Source of the DNA: Apus apus
Taxonomy: Eukaryota; Chordata; Aves; Apodiformes; Apodidae
Direction of reading: 5' to 3'
NCBI RefSeq assembly: GCF_020740795.1
Contig: NC_067282.1
Span: 53,885,290-53,949,289 of the forward strand
DNA: 64,000 bases
The notes under the pieces are model-generated. The model was not told the DNA's origin, ran no database searches, and saw only the letters and a list, made by a program, of their open reading frames with translations. The position numbers and the translations under genes were made by a program. This document shows, piece by piece, positions 50,215-62,600 of this stretch. Position 1 is the stretch's first letter. The number at the start of each line of letters is the position of its first letter.

Positions 50215-50935
50215 GAGGGGAAGAGGAAGGAGGGATATGCCCGACGCCTGTCCCGTATAGGGTCGCGGTTTGTGTGGAGGTAAGCCAGGGCAGGAACACC
50301 TTATGGAGGGAATGATACCAAAATGCAATCCCTTACTTTATTCCTGAGATGGTCTAGGTATTTATCTATTAGGTGCGGATGACTTCCCCTGCAACCTGGT
50401 CTTAGAACCCACGGGTGGTGGGAAGGAGTCACTACAGGTGGTTGGCAGCAGGCAGGTTCCATAGGTGAGCAGGGACCGCAGGCAAGGAGGTACCACAGGC
50501 GAGCAGGAACCCCCAAGGAGCAGGCAAACCCCCAGAAGGCAAGCAGCAGTAGGTTCAGGGTCCATCCAAAGCGCGGCAGCGAGCAGCCGACAGGCAGTTT
50601 CTTTATGACTCTCGGGGACTCGCTCCTTCATCTCCGGTTGGCCAGTCTCTTGTTCCTGGGTCTTCCCTGCCAATGAGGCAGGGACTTTCTTCCCGTCCTG
50701 CCGCACCAGGCTCGCTGTTGGCAACACTGTTGTGGTTTTCCCGCCGTTGCTCCTGCTTCTCGGCTGGTTACTCCCTCATGGAGTCCAAGTTGTTGTTTTG
50801 TGGCGGAGGAGGCAGCAGACAGGAGAGGGCTTAAAGTGCCTGACGGAGCAGCCGTTTTGAATCAGTTATGGCTGCGGACCTAAAGGGCGTATTATGTTCG
50901 TGTGAGCAAAAGTCTGGTTCTTAACAAGTGCGTGC
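50215..50935 (-). mobile_element. Endogenous retrovirus LTR-like fossil, reverse orientation
   Basis: On the minus strand this has the length and layout of an LTR: a GC-rich left part with short GGTTCCTGCTC / GGAACCTGCCTG repeats, then GGAATAAAGTAAGGG near 50330-50345 as a candidate poly(A) signal, then a short tail. It lies directly against the forward LTR-like segment, so the cluster looks like several separate or nested insertions. It is old and degraded; the family is uncertain. Confidence 0.4.
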
Positions 50936-52160
50936 TGTGAAGCCTCTGGTTTTGGCCAATTCACAGGTTCTAGGGAGTGCTCCTCGGATTTGTGGCAAGC
51001 TAGTGAGGTATGGAAATCTCTCCCAAGCTCTGCTCAAAATTTACTTCACTTGGTACTCTGGTCACCTCTGCAGTATGACTACTGAAGGGGCAATGTGTTG
51101 GCAATGGGTTTGGGTGAGGAGGCTTCAGGAGGGGAGACGTGGAAAATGGGGTAAGTCTTCAGGAGCCAAGGGTGGCCACAACCCAGGCACGGCAGTGCCA
51201 CAGCAGCCCAGTGCAGTGATGATGGCAACAGGTGCCATTGACAGTCTGTTCGTCATCAAGCAGAGAAAAGGTCATGAGTTGGCTCTGAGGCCAATCCGGA
51301 AAATCTGAATTATTATTCAGGAACAAGAAGCTTAGATCAGGCCTGATGGCCCAGACTGGAGCTGAAATGGGCTCCATGGCCTGATGGTATGGGCACAGCG
51401 AGGCCCCTCAGAGCCCGGCACAGCCTTCCTCAGTCACCTCTCTGGGTCAAGGATTGCTTGGATAACAGCCCTCTATTTTCTTCAGGGATGGCAGAGAGAG
51501 AGGAAGCAATGGTGGCAGTGCTCTTCCCTCAGTGTTAAACAACTTATTTGTGCTCAGGGGTTCATTAAATCAATGCCTCAAAAGCTTGTCTTTGTTATTT
51601 CCACCACACTTTGAACTATCAAAATCCAGCACTTTTCTAGCACCATATGGTGAATGCATTGTCCTCCCTTGTCATCACTGGATCCAAGGAGGAATATGAA
51701 ACCATTGGTGTTGAGAAATTGATACCAGAACATAGCTGTAAAGACTTAGGGGGTTTAAATAGCATTCACAGGCAAGTGAGGATCAGCTAGGAGTATTCTC
51801 AGGGTTGATGTGAGGATTATCACCCATGCATCGTATGTCATGCCATAAATATAAGATACTGCTCATTCTGAGGAAAATGAGATGGAATAATCCATACAAC
51901 TGAGACCCATTTGTGACAGAGAGCTGTGACTAAATGAATGCGCTGCTTGACCTTGAGATTCAGCTTTCTTGATCTCCTTTTCAAATGTTTAAACTTCCCA
52001 CTGCTTCCAGCAGAAACCAGAAGGAGATGGGTAAGAACACATCTTTGCTGTTATGGCTAGACAAGCCGTGACCCACTGGAGATTGTTTCTATTGCCAGCT
52101 CTTGCTGCCACCATCAGGAACAGATTTGAGCGAATACTTTCCCTCAGACCTGTTCCCTTT
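50936..52160. other. Unique sequence, no gene recognised
   Basis: Mixed-composition sequence without recognisable exon, RNA gene or repeat. Confidence 0.5.
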
Positions 52161-52163
52161 TCA

Positions 52164-52545
52164 CAGAATCACAGAATCACCAAGGCTGGAAAAGACCTTT
52201 AAGATCATTAAGTCCAGCCTATGACCTAACACCACCCCATCAGCTAGACCATGGCACTAAGTGCCACATCCAGCCTTTCCTTGAACACATCCAGGGATGG
52301 TGCCTCCACCACTTCCCTGGGCAGTCTATTCCAATGTCTAGTCACCCTCTCCATGAGGAAGTGCTTCCTAATATCCAACCTAAACCTCCCTGGTGCAGCT
52401 TCAGGCTATGCCTTCTCATCCTGTCACTAGTTGCCTGGGAGAAAAGCCCGACTCCCACCTGACTACAACCTCCCTTCAGGTAGTTGTAGAGAGTGACAAG
52501 GTCCCCCTTGAGTCTCCTCCAGGCTTTCCTCCTTTGGTGTTTCAT
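52164..52545 (-). mobile_element. CR1 LINE 3' fragment
   Basis: Reverse CR1. Terminal repeats TCACAGAATCACAGAATCAC lie at its low-coordinate end. They are followed by GGCTGGAAAAGACCTTTAAG, CCTTGAACACATCCAGGGAT and CACCCTCTCCATGAGGAAG. It extends to the region encoding the last part of ORF2 and is truncated at its 5' end. The wording differs from the 39.1 kb and 53.0 kb copies, so it belongs to a different CR1 subfamily. Confidence 0.93.
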
Positions 52546-53011
52546 TTCCATCTCTGTAGTCAAGGGGATGGTTGCTCTATGTACCCAAGATGAAAACTTA
52601 TTTTCCTCTTGATGAAACCAACTTGCCTCTCTCTGCTGCAAGCTTTCATACCATGGCTGGAATCCAAACAAATTAGCCCTGTGGAACTTATTGCCTCTTT
52701 TAAGGAACTCAGTAATCTCCTTTAGCTTGTCTATACCCAGGAATAGCAAATTCTAAATGCAGTCTTAAATTTGAATGTACTGTACTGTTTACTGAGCGGT
52801 GAACCTTCAGGCAATAAATACTACAGCAGGAATTCACCAAGACTCTGTTAGGGCTTGACAGCCTAGACAGCAATTGCGTAAATCTTTATTAGTCCTGACA
52901 ACGTGTTGTTTTGTTTTTAATCAAAGGAATTACAAATTTGTTTTTAATCTTTGGGGTTACTCTCAATGCCTTAGAAAGGATCTAAAGCTGCTTAAAACTG
53001 TATTCACATTA
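52546..53011. other. Unique spacer between CR1 copies
   Basis: AT-rich sequence with no gene or repeat recognised. Confidence 0.5.
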
Positions 53012-53440
53012 TAGAAAAACAGAATGGTTTGGGTTGGAAGGGATCTTGAAGATCATCAGGTTCCAACCCCCCTGCATGGGCAGGGACACCTCCCACTAGA
53101 CCAGGCTGCTCAAAGCCCCATCCAACCTGGCCTTGAACACCTCCAGGGAGGGGGCATCCACAACCTCCCTGGACAACCTGTCCTAGTGCCTCATTACCCT
53201 CGCAGTAAATAATTTCTTAATAATTTTCCTAATATCTAACCTAAATCTCCCCTCTTCCAGTTTAAAGCCATTACCTTTCATTACACTCCCTTGTAAAAAG
53301 TCCCTCCCCAGCTTTCCTGTAGCCCCTTCAGGTACTGGGAGGCCACTATAGGGTCTCCTCAGAGCCTTCTCTTCTTCAGGCTGAACAGCCCCAACTCCCT
53401 CAGCCTGACTTCATAGGAGAGGTGCTCCAGCCCTTGGAAA
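53012..53440 (-). mobile_element. CR1 LINE 3' fragment
   Basis: Reverse CR1 beginning with an AT-rich, partly degraded terminal repeat, then GGTTTGGGTTGGAAGGGATC, CCTTGAACACCTCCAGGGAG and CTAACCTAAATCTCCCCTCT. It ends within the ORF2 3' region (TCAGGCTGAACAGCCCCAAC). It is very close in type to the copy at 39.1 kb. Confidence 0.93.
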
Positions 53441-53942
53441 TTTAAAAGCAGGCAGTAAATTTCAAACTACTAGTCAAGCCCCGTGTCACTCCATGAGAAC
53501 AATGCTGCAGCAAAGAGGCTCAGCAAAAATTTTGTCCACGTACTAGAGTATTCTTAATGCATTTTAGACACAGCAAGTGCTTTGGACCTCTCTGATTTTA
53601 GAAGGCACTTCCCTGATTCCTGGACAGAGGAATCTCCAGTCATGCAGAACCTCTGGATGCATCATCCAGGGGCTGAGTAGCAATCCCGTGATTGTGCTAG
53701 CCTCTCCTTGGTTCTACAGGTGTGACAGCTCTGAGAGTTCATCAGCAAGGCTCCAAGCCGAAGCTAATCTCTGTGCAATGGGGCAATGGGGTGAACAATA
53801 ATTTGCTCAGACCTGTGAAGCTTTCATGCTTGCCTGGTTCTGTAACACCCTTGTCCTCAAGGCAGTTGAGGAGGAGTTAAGACTCTTATATCAGTGCAGT
53901 CTAAGTCCTCCCCAGCCCATGAAACTCTTTCAGTATTTCTTT
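53441..53942. other. Unique spacer between CR1 copies
   Basis: No gene or repeat recognised. Confidence 0.5.
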
Positions 53943-54183
53943 AGAATCATAGAATCATCCTGGTTAGAAGGGGCCTTGAAGATCATCAAGTCCAGCCATA
54001 ACCTAAATCCCCCTACCATAACCTAATTCACCCATTCAGTGCTTAAATTGTGTCGTTAAGCACTATATCTACATTTCTTTTAAATTCTTCCAGTGATGGT
54101 GAATCCACCACCTCCCTGGTCCGCCTGTTCCATTGTCCAACCACTATTTTGGTAAATACATTCTTTCTATTGTTTGCCTCCAA
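53943..54183 (-). mobile_element. CR1 LINE 3' fragment (diverged)
   Basis: Reverse CR1 with AGAATCATAGAATCATCCTG at the terminal end, AAGATCATCAAGTCCAGCCA, a variant middle section and CACCACCTCCCTGG. It has more substitutions than the neighbouring copies and is likely the oldest of the cluster. Confidence 0.88.
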
Positions 54184-57100
54184 GCTACACAGGAATGTAT
54201 TTTGGATTCTTCTTGCACTCTATCTGTGAATTTCACATACTCATCCCTTTCTTCCTTGAAGAACTCTCTCCAGTTGTCTGGATCTCTGCCACTTTGATGC
54301 AGTCATGCAGAACCTGTCAGTCCATGAAACCACAGGAAAAACACAATTCCCACAGAGACATCACTCGGTGGTGTCAAAACAGTTGGGATTCCTGTGCTAA
54401 TCTCATAAGAAATTTCATTAGGCAGCATCACCTCATCACATCCAAGTGTGATGCCTTCCTGAAACGTGCCCATGCCCTCCTGGATAACTACTGCCATTTA
54501 GGGCTGCATCTCAGGATCTGCTTGAGATGCTCTGCAAGTCGCTCTGCTTCCCAGCCTTTGCCCACCTTCCATGCCACAGAATCTGTGTGGACTCCAGCGA
54601 GCTGTCCCAAAGCAGGCTCGAAGGCTATGTAGTTGCAGAGAGTCAGGCTGTCCTGGGGGACCAAAGGATCACAGTACCTGAGATCGAGCTAACCTGGACT
54701 GGGGATTAAGACATCCTTTAATTCAAGCAGAGGATGAGGTCAAGACCCCCTAAGAATAGGCAAGGAGTGCTTCAGTTATCCCTGGCAGAGCTCCTGAGGG
54801 CAGGGAGGTTCAAGACTTTCCTGAGGAGACCTGATAGCTGGGGAAGGTGAGTGATGCTGACTGGGGGATTCATGCTACTGGAGAAACAGTGGCCATGTGG
54901 CATGCACAGGCTTCAAACCACCCCTGAGGCCAGGAGGCCATGATAAGGATCAAGCCACCTCTGAAGCATGTGTGTGTGTGTGTGTGTGGTACGGTCAGCC
55001 CTGATGAGCCTTAGAACAGGAAGGGTGTTCCTGCCATCCCAGAGGAGCCCCAACAAAGCCAAAAGCCTGGGCAGCTGGGCAAGGAGTTGAAATCAAGGTG
55101 CCCCAGATGAGTAGGGAGCTGGTAATTTGCACCCCATCCTGGCTTACCAGGGTCTGTGTTTGGGTTTTGGGGCTTTTCTGGGGTGCCTGGCAACTCCTTG
55201 GCCTCCAACTCTGGACTCTCTTAGGTGAATCTGGCATGAACAACCTCTCCTCACAGCCAAGATTTTTCTGTAGATATTTAGCAGAGAGATATAGAGAGAT
55301 ATTGACTTGGCTGACTCTAAGGCTGAATTTCTGTCTCTCACAGTGTGTTGAGCAGAATGCTGATAGAAGCAAAGGCTGTTTACAGAATATATAACAGATA
55401 CTTCAAAGAGCTCTTCTAGCTTTGAGTTCTTCGGTCACAGGCTTTTGTGCATAATACATTTCATGTTTTATAAACCAGGTACAATATATTCCTTATTAGA
55501 TAAAGGCAGAAGGATTACAATTACTCAAGTTTTCTTCTTGGGTTACAGCCTAAAAGCTAGCTGATGATACAACTTATAATTCCTGTCTAAATTTGGAGTT
55601 ATGTTACAAGATGAAGGTAACTTTCTGCTGTAAAGAAGCGACTGGGGAAATTCTCAGCGTTGAAAGATGGAGTTCTCCAGGATCCCTTCAAAATAATGAG
55701 AGGTTAAGCTGCCCCGTATTCCAGTCTCTTATAAACCTGCTTAACTTTATGCGTGTTAATAGCTTTAGTAACTGAGACAGGAGCTTATATTGAGAACTAT
55801 GGCATTACAAATGTGTTCATGGACATGCAGAACTAAGGCCTTTATTTTTATCCAAACTCATATATCCTTTAATTATTCTAGAGACTTTATTTTTGCAATT
55901 GCATTTTTGTCTATCTACAATTTCTGTAGCAATGGTGATGTATGTTAACTTCTCTTTGTTTTTTTGAATGTTCAGTAATAGCTATGTATAATCCTGATCC
56001 ATTAGCTACCTTCCTCTTCTTACAGAAACAAATTTTTCTGTTTCATGTATAGTACCTTATTCAATATAGAATAGGCAAAAAGACCATTAGTAAAATCTGT
56101 CTGTCAAAATCACATAATACTAAAAGCAGAAAACTTCATGTGCCAACAGAAAAAGATTAGCATTCCTGAGGTGTTTTCGCAGTCCCCTCCTTATGCGAGG
56201 AGCCTTAGCTTCACTAGGAAAGGGGCTTGTGTTTGGCCGTTTCTCACTGTATCCAGCTCTTTATGCACCCAGCTGGCTGCAAAGTTTCTCTTTGCTGTGG
56301 TGTCTCTGTGTAATCTCAGCCAGTTTCCCTTTGCAGCGGTGGGGGGCCTCCTTTGATGTGCCTCTGTAGGTGGCTGTAGATCCCTCAATCAGGGCCTGCA
56401 AACAGAACCTCTTCTGTAGAGGAAAAGAAAACACCCTGGTGATGCCATGCGACTGTTTGCTTTATGCATGCAGGAGGAACTGACGTCAAATGCCTCAGGA
56501 TATTGTTCTAATGCAATAACATCATGTTGTGGTGTGTATCTCTGGGCATCTAATATATGTAACACAGAGCCTGTGGTGAAGGACAATGCAGTCTGTACCT
56601 CCCTTCTGCTCTTGGTCTCTTTTACTTTCAAGATTTCCATCTGTACAAAAAATAAAATAAAATCTGTGGTTTCTGCTTGTTGACTATCAATTGCAAACAT
56701 GGTGACCTCCTTCAGACATATTAAGAACAGGTTTCTTGCATTGTTTCCACCTGAGCAGTTGGGGTAGGGGCTGTTAATACAGCAGCATAAATGCATGGAC
56801 ATGCAACAGAGGTGACCAAATGCTAATTTTACTTCTGCTGCTCACTTGGGAGGAAAGGGAGAAGTCATTTTCCATACTGTCAGCAGGCCTCAGAGATGAG
56901 CCTAGTGTTCTCCTTTCTGTTGTCACAGCTTTCACTCTTTTCACTTTGAACAGAAGTACTGATAAAAGAAGTTAGAAAAGTGATGTCAAAAATAATAAAA
57001 CTAGGCTGGACTTTTCAATATTACATGTAAATGCAAGTAGGAACCTGTGTTCCACTGAGAGGACCATGCAGCATGAGTCCTATGAAGATAACCCCAAGCT

Positions 57101-57238
57101 CACATTTGGATTAAATTGTTTGTCCAGCATCTGGACATCTTCCCCTGGGCCTCCCTGTTGCATGGAAATATGCCAGTCATTCTGGGACATCCTGGCTCTT
57201 GCTGCAGGATATGAATTTACTCGGAGCCTGAGAGAATT
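54184..57238. other. Unique sequence, no gene recognised
   Basis: Mixed composition. A short (TG)n run lies at about 54969-54986. No exon chain, RNA gene or further transposon is recognised. Confidence 0.5.
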
Positions 57239-58186
57239 TAGAATCATAGAATCATGGAATGGTTTGGGTTGGAAGGCACCTTTAAAGGTCATCTTGTCTA
57301 ACTGGCCTGCAATGAGCAGGGACATCTTCAGCTAGTTCAGGTTGCTCAGAGCCACATCCAGCCTGACCTTGAATGTTTCCAGGGGTGGGGCATTTACCAC
57401 TTCCCTGTGCAACATGTTCCAGTGTGTCTCACCACCCTCATAATAAAAAATGTCTTCCTTCTATCTAGTCTGAATCTACCCTCTTTTAGTTTAAAACCAT
57501 TGAGCCTTGTCCTATTGCTACAGACCCTATGTTTGTCCCCATCTTTCTTACAAGCCCCCTTTAAGTATTGAAAGGCAGCAATAAGGTCTCCTTTGAGCCT
57601 TATGTTCTGCATCCTGAACAACCCAGCTCTCTCAGCCTGTCTTTGTAGAAGAGGTGTTCCAGCCCTCTGATCATCTTCATGGCCCTTGTCTGGACTCGTA
57701 TCAACTGCTCCATGTCCTTCCTGTGTTGGGGGCTCCAGAACTGGACACAGTACTCCAGGCGGGGTCTCATGAGAGCAGAGTAGAGGGGGAGAATCACCTC
57801 CCTGACCCTGCTGGCCACACTTCTTTTGATGCAGCCCAGGACACATTCGGCTTTCTGGGCTGCAAGCGCACATTGCTGGGTCATGTGGAGCTTCTTATCA
57901 ACCAGCACGCCCAAGTCCTTTTCCTCGGGGCTGTTCTCAAGCCATTCTCTGCCCAGCCTGTGTTTGTGCTTGGAATTGCCCCGACTCAGGTGCAGGACCT
58001 TGCACTTGGCCTTATTGAACTTGACGAGGTTGGCACAGGCCCATCGTTCAACCTTGCCAAGGTCCCTCTGGATAGCATTCCATTCTTCAGGCATCTCAAC
58101 TGCAGCACACATCTTGGTGTCATTGCAAACTTGTCCAGGGTGTGCTCAGTCCCACGATGTTGTAAATAAAGATATTGAACAGCACT
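57239..58186 (-). mobile_element. CR1 LINE, longest copy, with reverse-transcriptase ORF2 end
   Basis: Reverse CR1 of about 950 bases. Its 3' terminal repeats (TAGAATCATAGAATCATGG) are at the low-coordinate end. The minus strand keeps an open stretch (58112-57600) encoding the final part of the CR1 reverse transcriptase protein, including WAMCAN-type and KCKVLHLSRGN segments, [25 protein letters not shown] and [19 protein letters not shown]. The frame is lost a little before the normal C-terminus, and the catalytic reverse-transcriptase core is missing through 5' truncation. It is inactive but the best preserved CR1 here. Confidence 0.95.
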
Positions 58187-58980
58187 CATTTCGGTATAAG
58201 ACCAATACTGTTTACTGAGGACTACAGAAGTATGAGATAAAAATGAGTTGATGTAATATGTGAGTTGAGGGAGTAATGAACTCTGGTAAAACCTCTCTAA
58301 CAATGGTTAATGCAGTGATGCAATCATCTGACTGTATAGGAAATGTCCTCTTACCCGGGGCAAGGACCTAGCTTGTGTCTGAAGTCTGAGGGATTTATTC
58401 CCAACACAACTAAATATATCGCTTATGCACATCTTCCCTGTGGATGTCACTTTTTTGCTGTCTTCTAGCCCTACTGAGATCTTGTGGCAAAGCACGTCTT
58501 CAATGCATTGCAAACTGCCTATGACACTCCCTTTCTGAGGAGTATTTCTAAGAATAATTGTCTGCCAGCTTCAGAACCAGCAGTCTTGCTCTACTACCGT
58601 AGAGAGGAGAAAGAGGAGGTTTATCCCCCCTTTCCCACGTCACCATTGCTTTAATAACACTATTTGAAGAAAAAGACCTGTTGTTCCTTTGCCTTATGAA
58701 CAATGGTTTAAACATCTTGCATCACATCTTTTCTACACGTCAGTGTCGTGAGGCACTTTATACCTCTGTTGTGGTTTCAGCAGAAGTCCCAGATGGTACC
58801 AGGGCTGCTCGCTAGGCACTACCCTCACGGTGAAACCCTCTTAAGTGTTTCTCGGGATTGATGACAATTTATTTGGGGGTTGGGCACCGCTCTTGTCACC
58901 TTGATCAGCTGAGATCCAGGATGCCTGCAGCAGAAAGCCCCAGGCGAGCCGCACAGGGAAGCTTGGAAGAGGCTTACTCG
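58187..58980. other. Distal 5' flank of PCCA
   Basis: Mixed sequence without recognisable gene, changing to CpG-rich near 58980. Confidence 0.5.
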
Positions 58981-59574
58981 GCGTGTCGTGCGCCGGAGGG
59001 CCGAGCGGCGAGCAAGGCAGCAGCCCCCCTCTCCTGCCGCCCCCCGCAGCCCGCCCCGCGGGGCTGCACGCCCCCGTCCTGCCACCCACCCACCCAGCCA
59101 GCTCCCAGCCCGCGCTCCGGGCCGGCCGTACGGGCGCACAGCTCGGCACACGGCGGCGGGGCGTGTGCGGGGGGAATCCACCGCAGCCCGCAGGCACCCG
59201 CAGGCACCCGCAGACACGCACAGGCGGCCCAGGCGCGCCTGCGGGGCCCGCCCGGCTGCACCCCCGGGCTCCGCGCACCCGGCAGGCGGGCACAGCCGCC
59301 AGAACCCGCGCTGGTCGAGGGACGCCCAGAGCCGCGCCCGAAAGGCAAACCCCCGCGGGGCAGCGGGGATGGCAACCCCGGGCGGCGGGGCTGGGCTGCC
59401 CGAGGGGCGGGCAAGGCGGGCGGGCAGGGCGGACCCCCTCGTCCCCCCTCCCCGCCCCCGGCGAGGCGGCCGCGCCTGCTCCCTGGCGCCCGCGGCGGCC
59501 GCGGGGATTGGCTGCGGGCGGCCCGGCCCCTGCGCCGAGGAGAGGGCGGCCGGTCGGCGGCGGCGCTGGCGGAC
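58981..59574 (+). promoter_or_regulatory. PCCA: CpG-island promoter of the putative PCCA gene
   Basis: A dense CpG island with G/C-box-like GGGGCGGG elements (for example about 59403-59410). It carries one inverted CCAAT (ATTGG, 59507-59511) 64 bases upstream of the exon 1 ATG, and has no TATA box near the start. This is a typical housekeeping promoter. It is open in several frames on both strands only because it is GC-rich. Confidence 0.6.
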
Positions 59575-59628
59575 ATGGCGGCGGCGCTGGGCCGGGGGGC
59601 GGCGGGAGCCTGCCGGCTGGGGCTGAGG
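59575..59628 (+). CDS. PCCA: Putative PCCA coding exon 1 (mitochondrial transit peptide start)
   Basis: PCCA is the biotin-carrying alpha subunit of mitochondrial propionyl-CoA carboxylase, which turns propionyl-CoA into D-methylmalonyl-CoA in valine, isoleucine, odd-chain fatty acid and cholesterol catabolism. The exon encodes MAAALGRGAAGACRLGLR, Ala/Arg-rich with no acidic residue, as expected for a matrix-targeting sequence. It ends at agg|gtgagg in phase 0; the human exon 1 also ends in phase 0 but is longer. Support is synteny (PCCA follows ZIC2 on the same strand in other amniotes), the CpG island and the targeting-like peptide. No biotin-carboxylase sequence is in the window, because in human that begins after exon 2. 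The first ATG could belong to another gene, but none is known at this position. Confidence 0.6.
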
Positions 59629-62600
59629 GTGAGGCTGAGGGTCGCGGCGGGGCGGGAGAGGGGTTTTTCCTCCCGCCTTGCCTGCGCGCTGCGGGGCTGC
59701 TTCCAGGGGCGGCTGAGGGTGCTTCTCGGGCTGGGGCAAGTCCTCTTCCCCTGTGTGTGTGTGGGTGTGTGTGGGGGGCTGCGGATGGGGTCGCTGAGCG
59801 GGTGTGTGTCCCCGTTGTGTGGGGCCGGGGGGAGCGGAGGGGACGTCGTCCCTCCGGACGGGAGGGCTGCGGGATTGGGCGTCCGCGTCTCGGGCGCTGT
59901 CGGGGGGTGACCCCCCCGGGTGGGTTGAGGGGGCTTCGGGGGGCGTGCCCGGCTGCGGCAGGGACAGGTTGCGGGGTGGCCGGGGAAGGGGCGCTGCCCC
60001 GGGGGGGCCGGTGCCGGCTCGGGTTCCCTGGGCTGCTGGTTGGGGGGCGGCAGGAGCCGGCTGCTCCCTGGGCGCTGGTGGGCCAGGCCCTGGTGGTCCT
60101 GGAAGAGGAAAAGCTGTTCCTGGGTTGGGTTGCTGAAGGCTTGCAGCATCCTGGAGGCTGTTCCATGGTGTGTCCTTTCCCTGTGTTGCCGGGAGTCGTT
60201 GTTTATGTTTTATGTATATGTTTTGTTTTGCTTTTTAACTTGATTTTCTGCTGCCGGAGGGGGCTGTGTGCTACCCCCTGTTTGCTTCTGTCTCTCCCTC
60301 TGTTAAACAGGAGCTTGTCAAAACTCAGGGGAACAGTGTAGTTTTGTACTGTTTTTTCTTTCTTAGCTCATAGAAAAAGGCTGCTGCTTTGTGAAACTCT
60401 TTTGTCTCTTCCCCCTTCTCCTTTCCCCCAGTTACTTATCAATCTTTCAGCTGTCACTTAAAGCTTTACTGTGATTTTTTCTTTTAATTATTCTTGCTTT
60501 TCATGAAAATGAAATAAATTCATTGCAGAACTACAGTAGTGCTTTTGGTGAAGACTTTAAACTTCTGTAAAGCTTTATTCCTTTGACTATGGAGTAACTT
60601 AACTGAAGACAGTTGCTGTTTTCTTCTCTAGTAATTCTACAGATTGCTTTAAAAGAAAGAGATGATTTATGATAAGAGCAAGCAGTATGCTCACAGTGTC
60701 GTGTCACAGCTGAATGACACCAACTAGTTTTGTATAGGAGAAGTGGTGCAAAATACCTCTAATTGCTTACAATAGGAAGATTTTTATATATATATAATTT
60801 ATTATTATTATTTTTTTTTTTTTTCTGAAGAGGAGGCTTGCTTGTGTATTTTAGTGGAGAAGAGAGGATTGACTTGAAGAAAAATTTTGCTCTGTGTACT
60901 GCTGAGGGTGTGGGTTTCTTTCTAGAAATGTAATTCCATAACAAAACTGTAAAGAACTCCTTGCATGCCTTTAGGGAGTACATAAAAGAGGTGATTTTTG
61001 TTCAGGGCACTTTGAGAGGGGACTGCAGAGGCAAAAAGGATGTGCTTTACCCAGGTATTTTTTTTGGTAGGAAATATGCATCACGAGCCAGATTTGCTAT
61101 GAGAGAAGTTTATTGAAAAGTGAAGAAAAGAGAAGTATTTGAGACAGTGATTTGGAATTAGCAGAAGGCTTATGCTGTTTGAAGACTTTATTTTTGGTAG
61201 CCATTATATATGCGTGTGTGTGTGTATATGGAAGATTTCTGTTTTTCTCACTAAATAGTCCAAAGACTTTGCTGTCAGTCCTTTGGAGCCTCCCTGTGAA
61301 AGGCCTACTTTGTCTTCTTCCTTCTGACATCTCAAGGGTATGGTCTGACTGTGTCAGTGTAAACATAGAAATAATACACTGGTGGCACTTTTGTAAAACA
61401 AAATGGTTTTATAGGTACTGAATAGCACTTGTGACTTAGGTATATTATCTTTAGTCCTTAATACATGTGTGTGAAAGTCACTTTTAAGACATCAGTATAT
61501 TGGAAAAGACTCAAATAATTTTGCACAGGACTTACTTTCGTAGCTTCTTTTGTATTTTGCTAACATAAGCAAATAATATAATTGATGTTTTCAAGCTTTA
61601 ATCTGCTTGGAGTGCTTATTTTTTACAAGGGCTAGTAGCTGGTGAGTTGTCCATAACTTCTTTTGCCCTTCTCTTGCAGGCGTCAATAAACTACGTGAGA
61701 AAGGACAGTGCAAAACCATTGAGCTGGGGATTCTGCTAATTGCAGTGTTTCTTAGCCATTCTGTTTAGCTTTTATGCAGAACTGGTTCTGTTTAGAATAT
61801 AACCAAAATTTCCTTTTTGATGCTTTGCCCTTCTGGAGTTGGGAGAAGCTCTGATGTTGAAAAGAAGGCTGTAGTTACAGAAAGTGGAGGAGACATGGTT
61901 TTTGGTATTTCAATCTTGAAACTCTTCTGAGAGAGCTGTCAGACTATTTAAAATAATTTAGAAGAAAGTGATAAATACTGTACATCATGAAGTCAACTAT
62001 TGACATAGATTTTTATCAGATCTGTTTTCGAATCACTGAACTAGACATAGGAAAAAATTGATCTGCCATCTATGCCCTCATAAGTTATCTATGCACCTGC
62101 TTTTTTGAAGTTGTGGGCAGTATCTGTACAGTGGGAGCTCCTTTCTCTCTCCTGCGATGCTATTTTTAGCATGCTGTTATTCTAGGGAAGTGTTTTACTC
62201 CTTGTTGGAGAGGAGAAGCATTAGTCTGATGGGATAGCAAGATTGGTATCACCTGCTGTTAAGGAAGGGAGTTAAAATGGTCACCACCCTGTGGAGATAA
62301 ACATAGACCTGAACTTGTGGAGTTCAGTGATTGCTTCTAGTATATAAACTGCTGCTGTAAGAAACTGTTCCAGCTTTCTGCAGCTGCTGGGCCTTGATTG
62401 CGGGCTGTTTCTTTTTGGCTTCTGTCTCCCTCCAACCCGTGCCAGCACTGCTGCTTGAATATCTAAGTGGATAAGCTGGCCTGAAATCTGGCTGAGAATA
62501 TATTTTTCCCACTCCTTGTGAGTATCTTTTCAGCTGAATGTATTCCTTGGTCTGGTTCACTATAGAAAATCTTAGGATTGGCACAAGGGAGAGGATAACT

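Noticed and set aside
58841-60341. Long open frames on both strands (350-452 codons) around the PCCA CpG island
   Set aside because: Proline/arginine/glycine-rich translations of CpG-island DNA in overlapping frames, without domains. Only the 18-codon ATG exon with a good donor is credible.
61673-61735. Possible PCCA exon 2 after a good acceptor-like tcttgcag
   Set aside because: The downstream peptide (ASINYVRKDS) does not resemble the PCCA segment expected and the frame closes soon.
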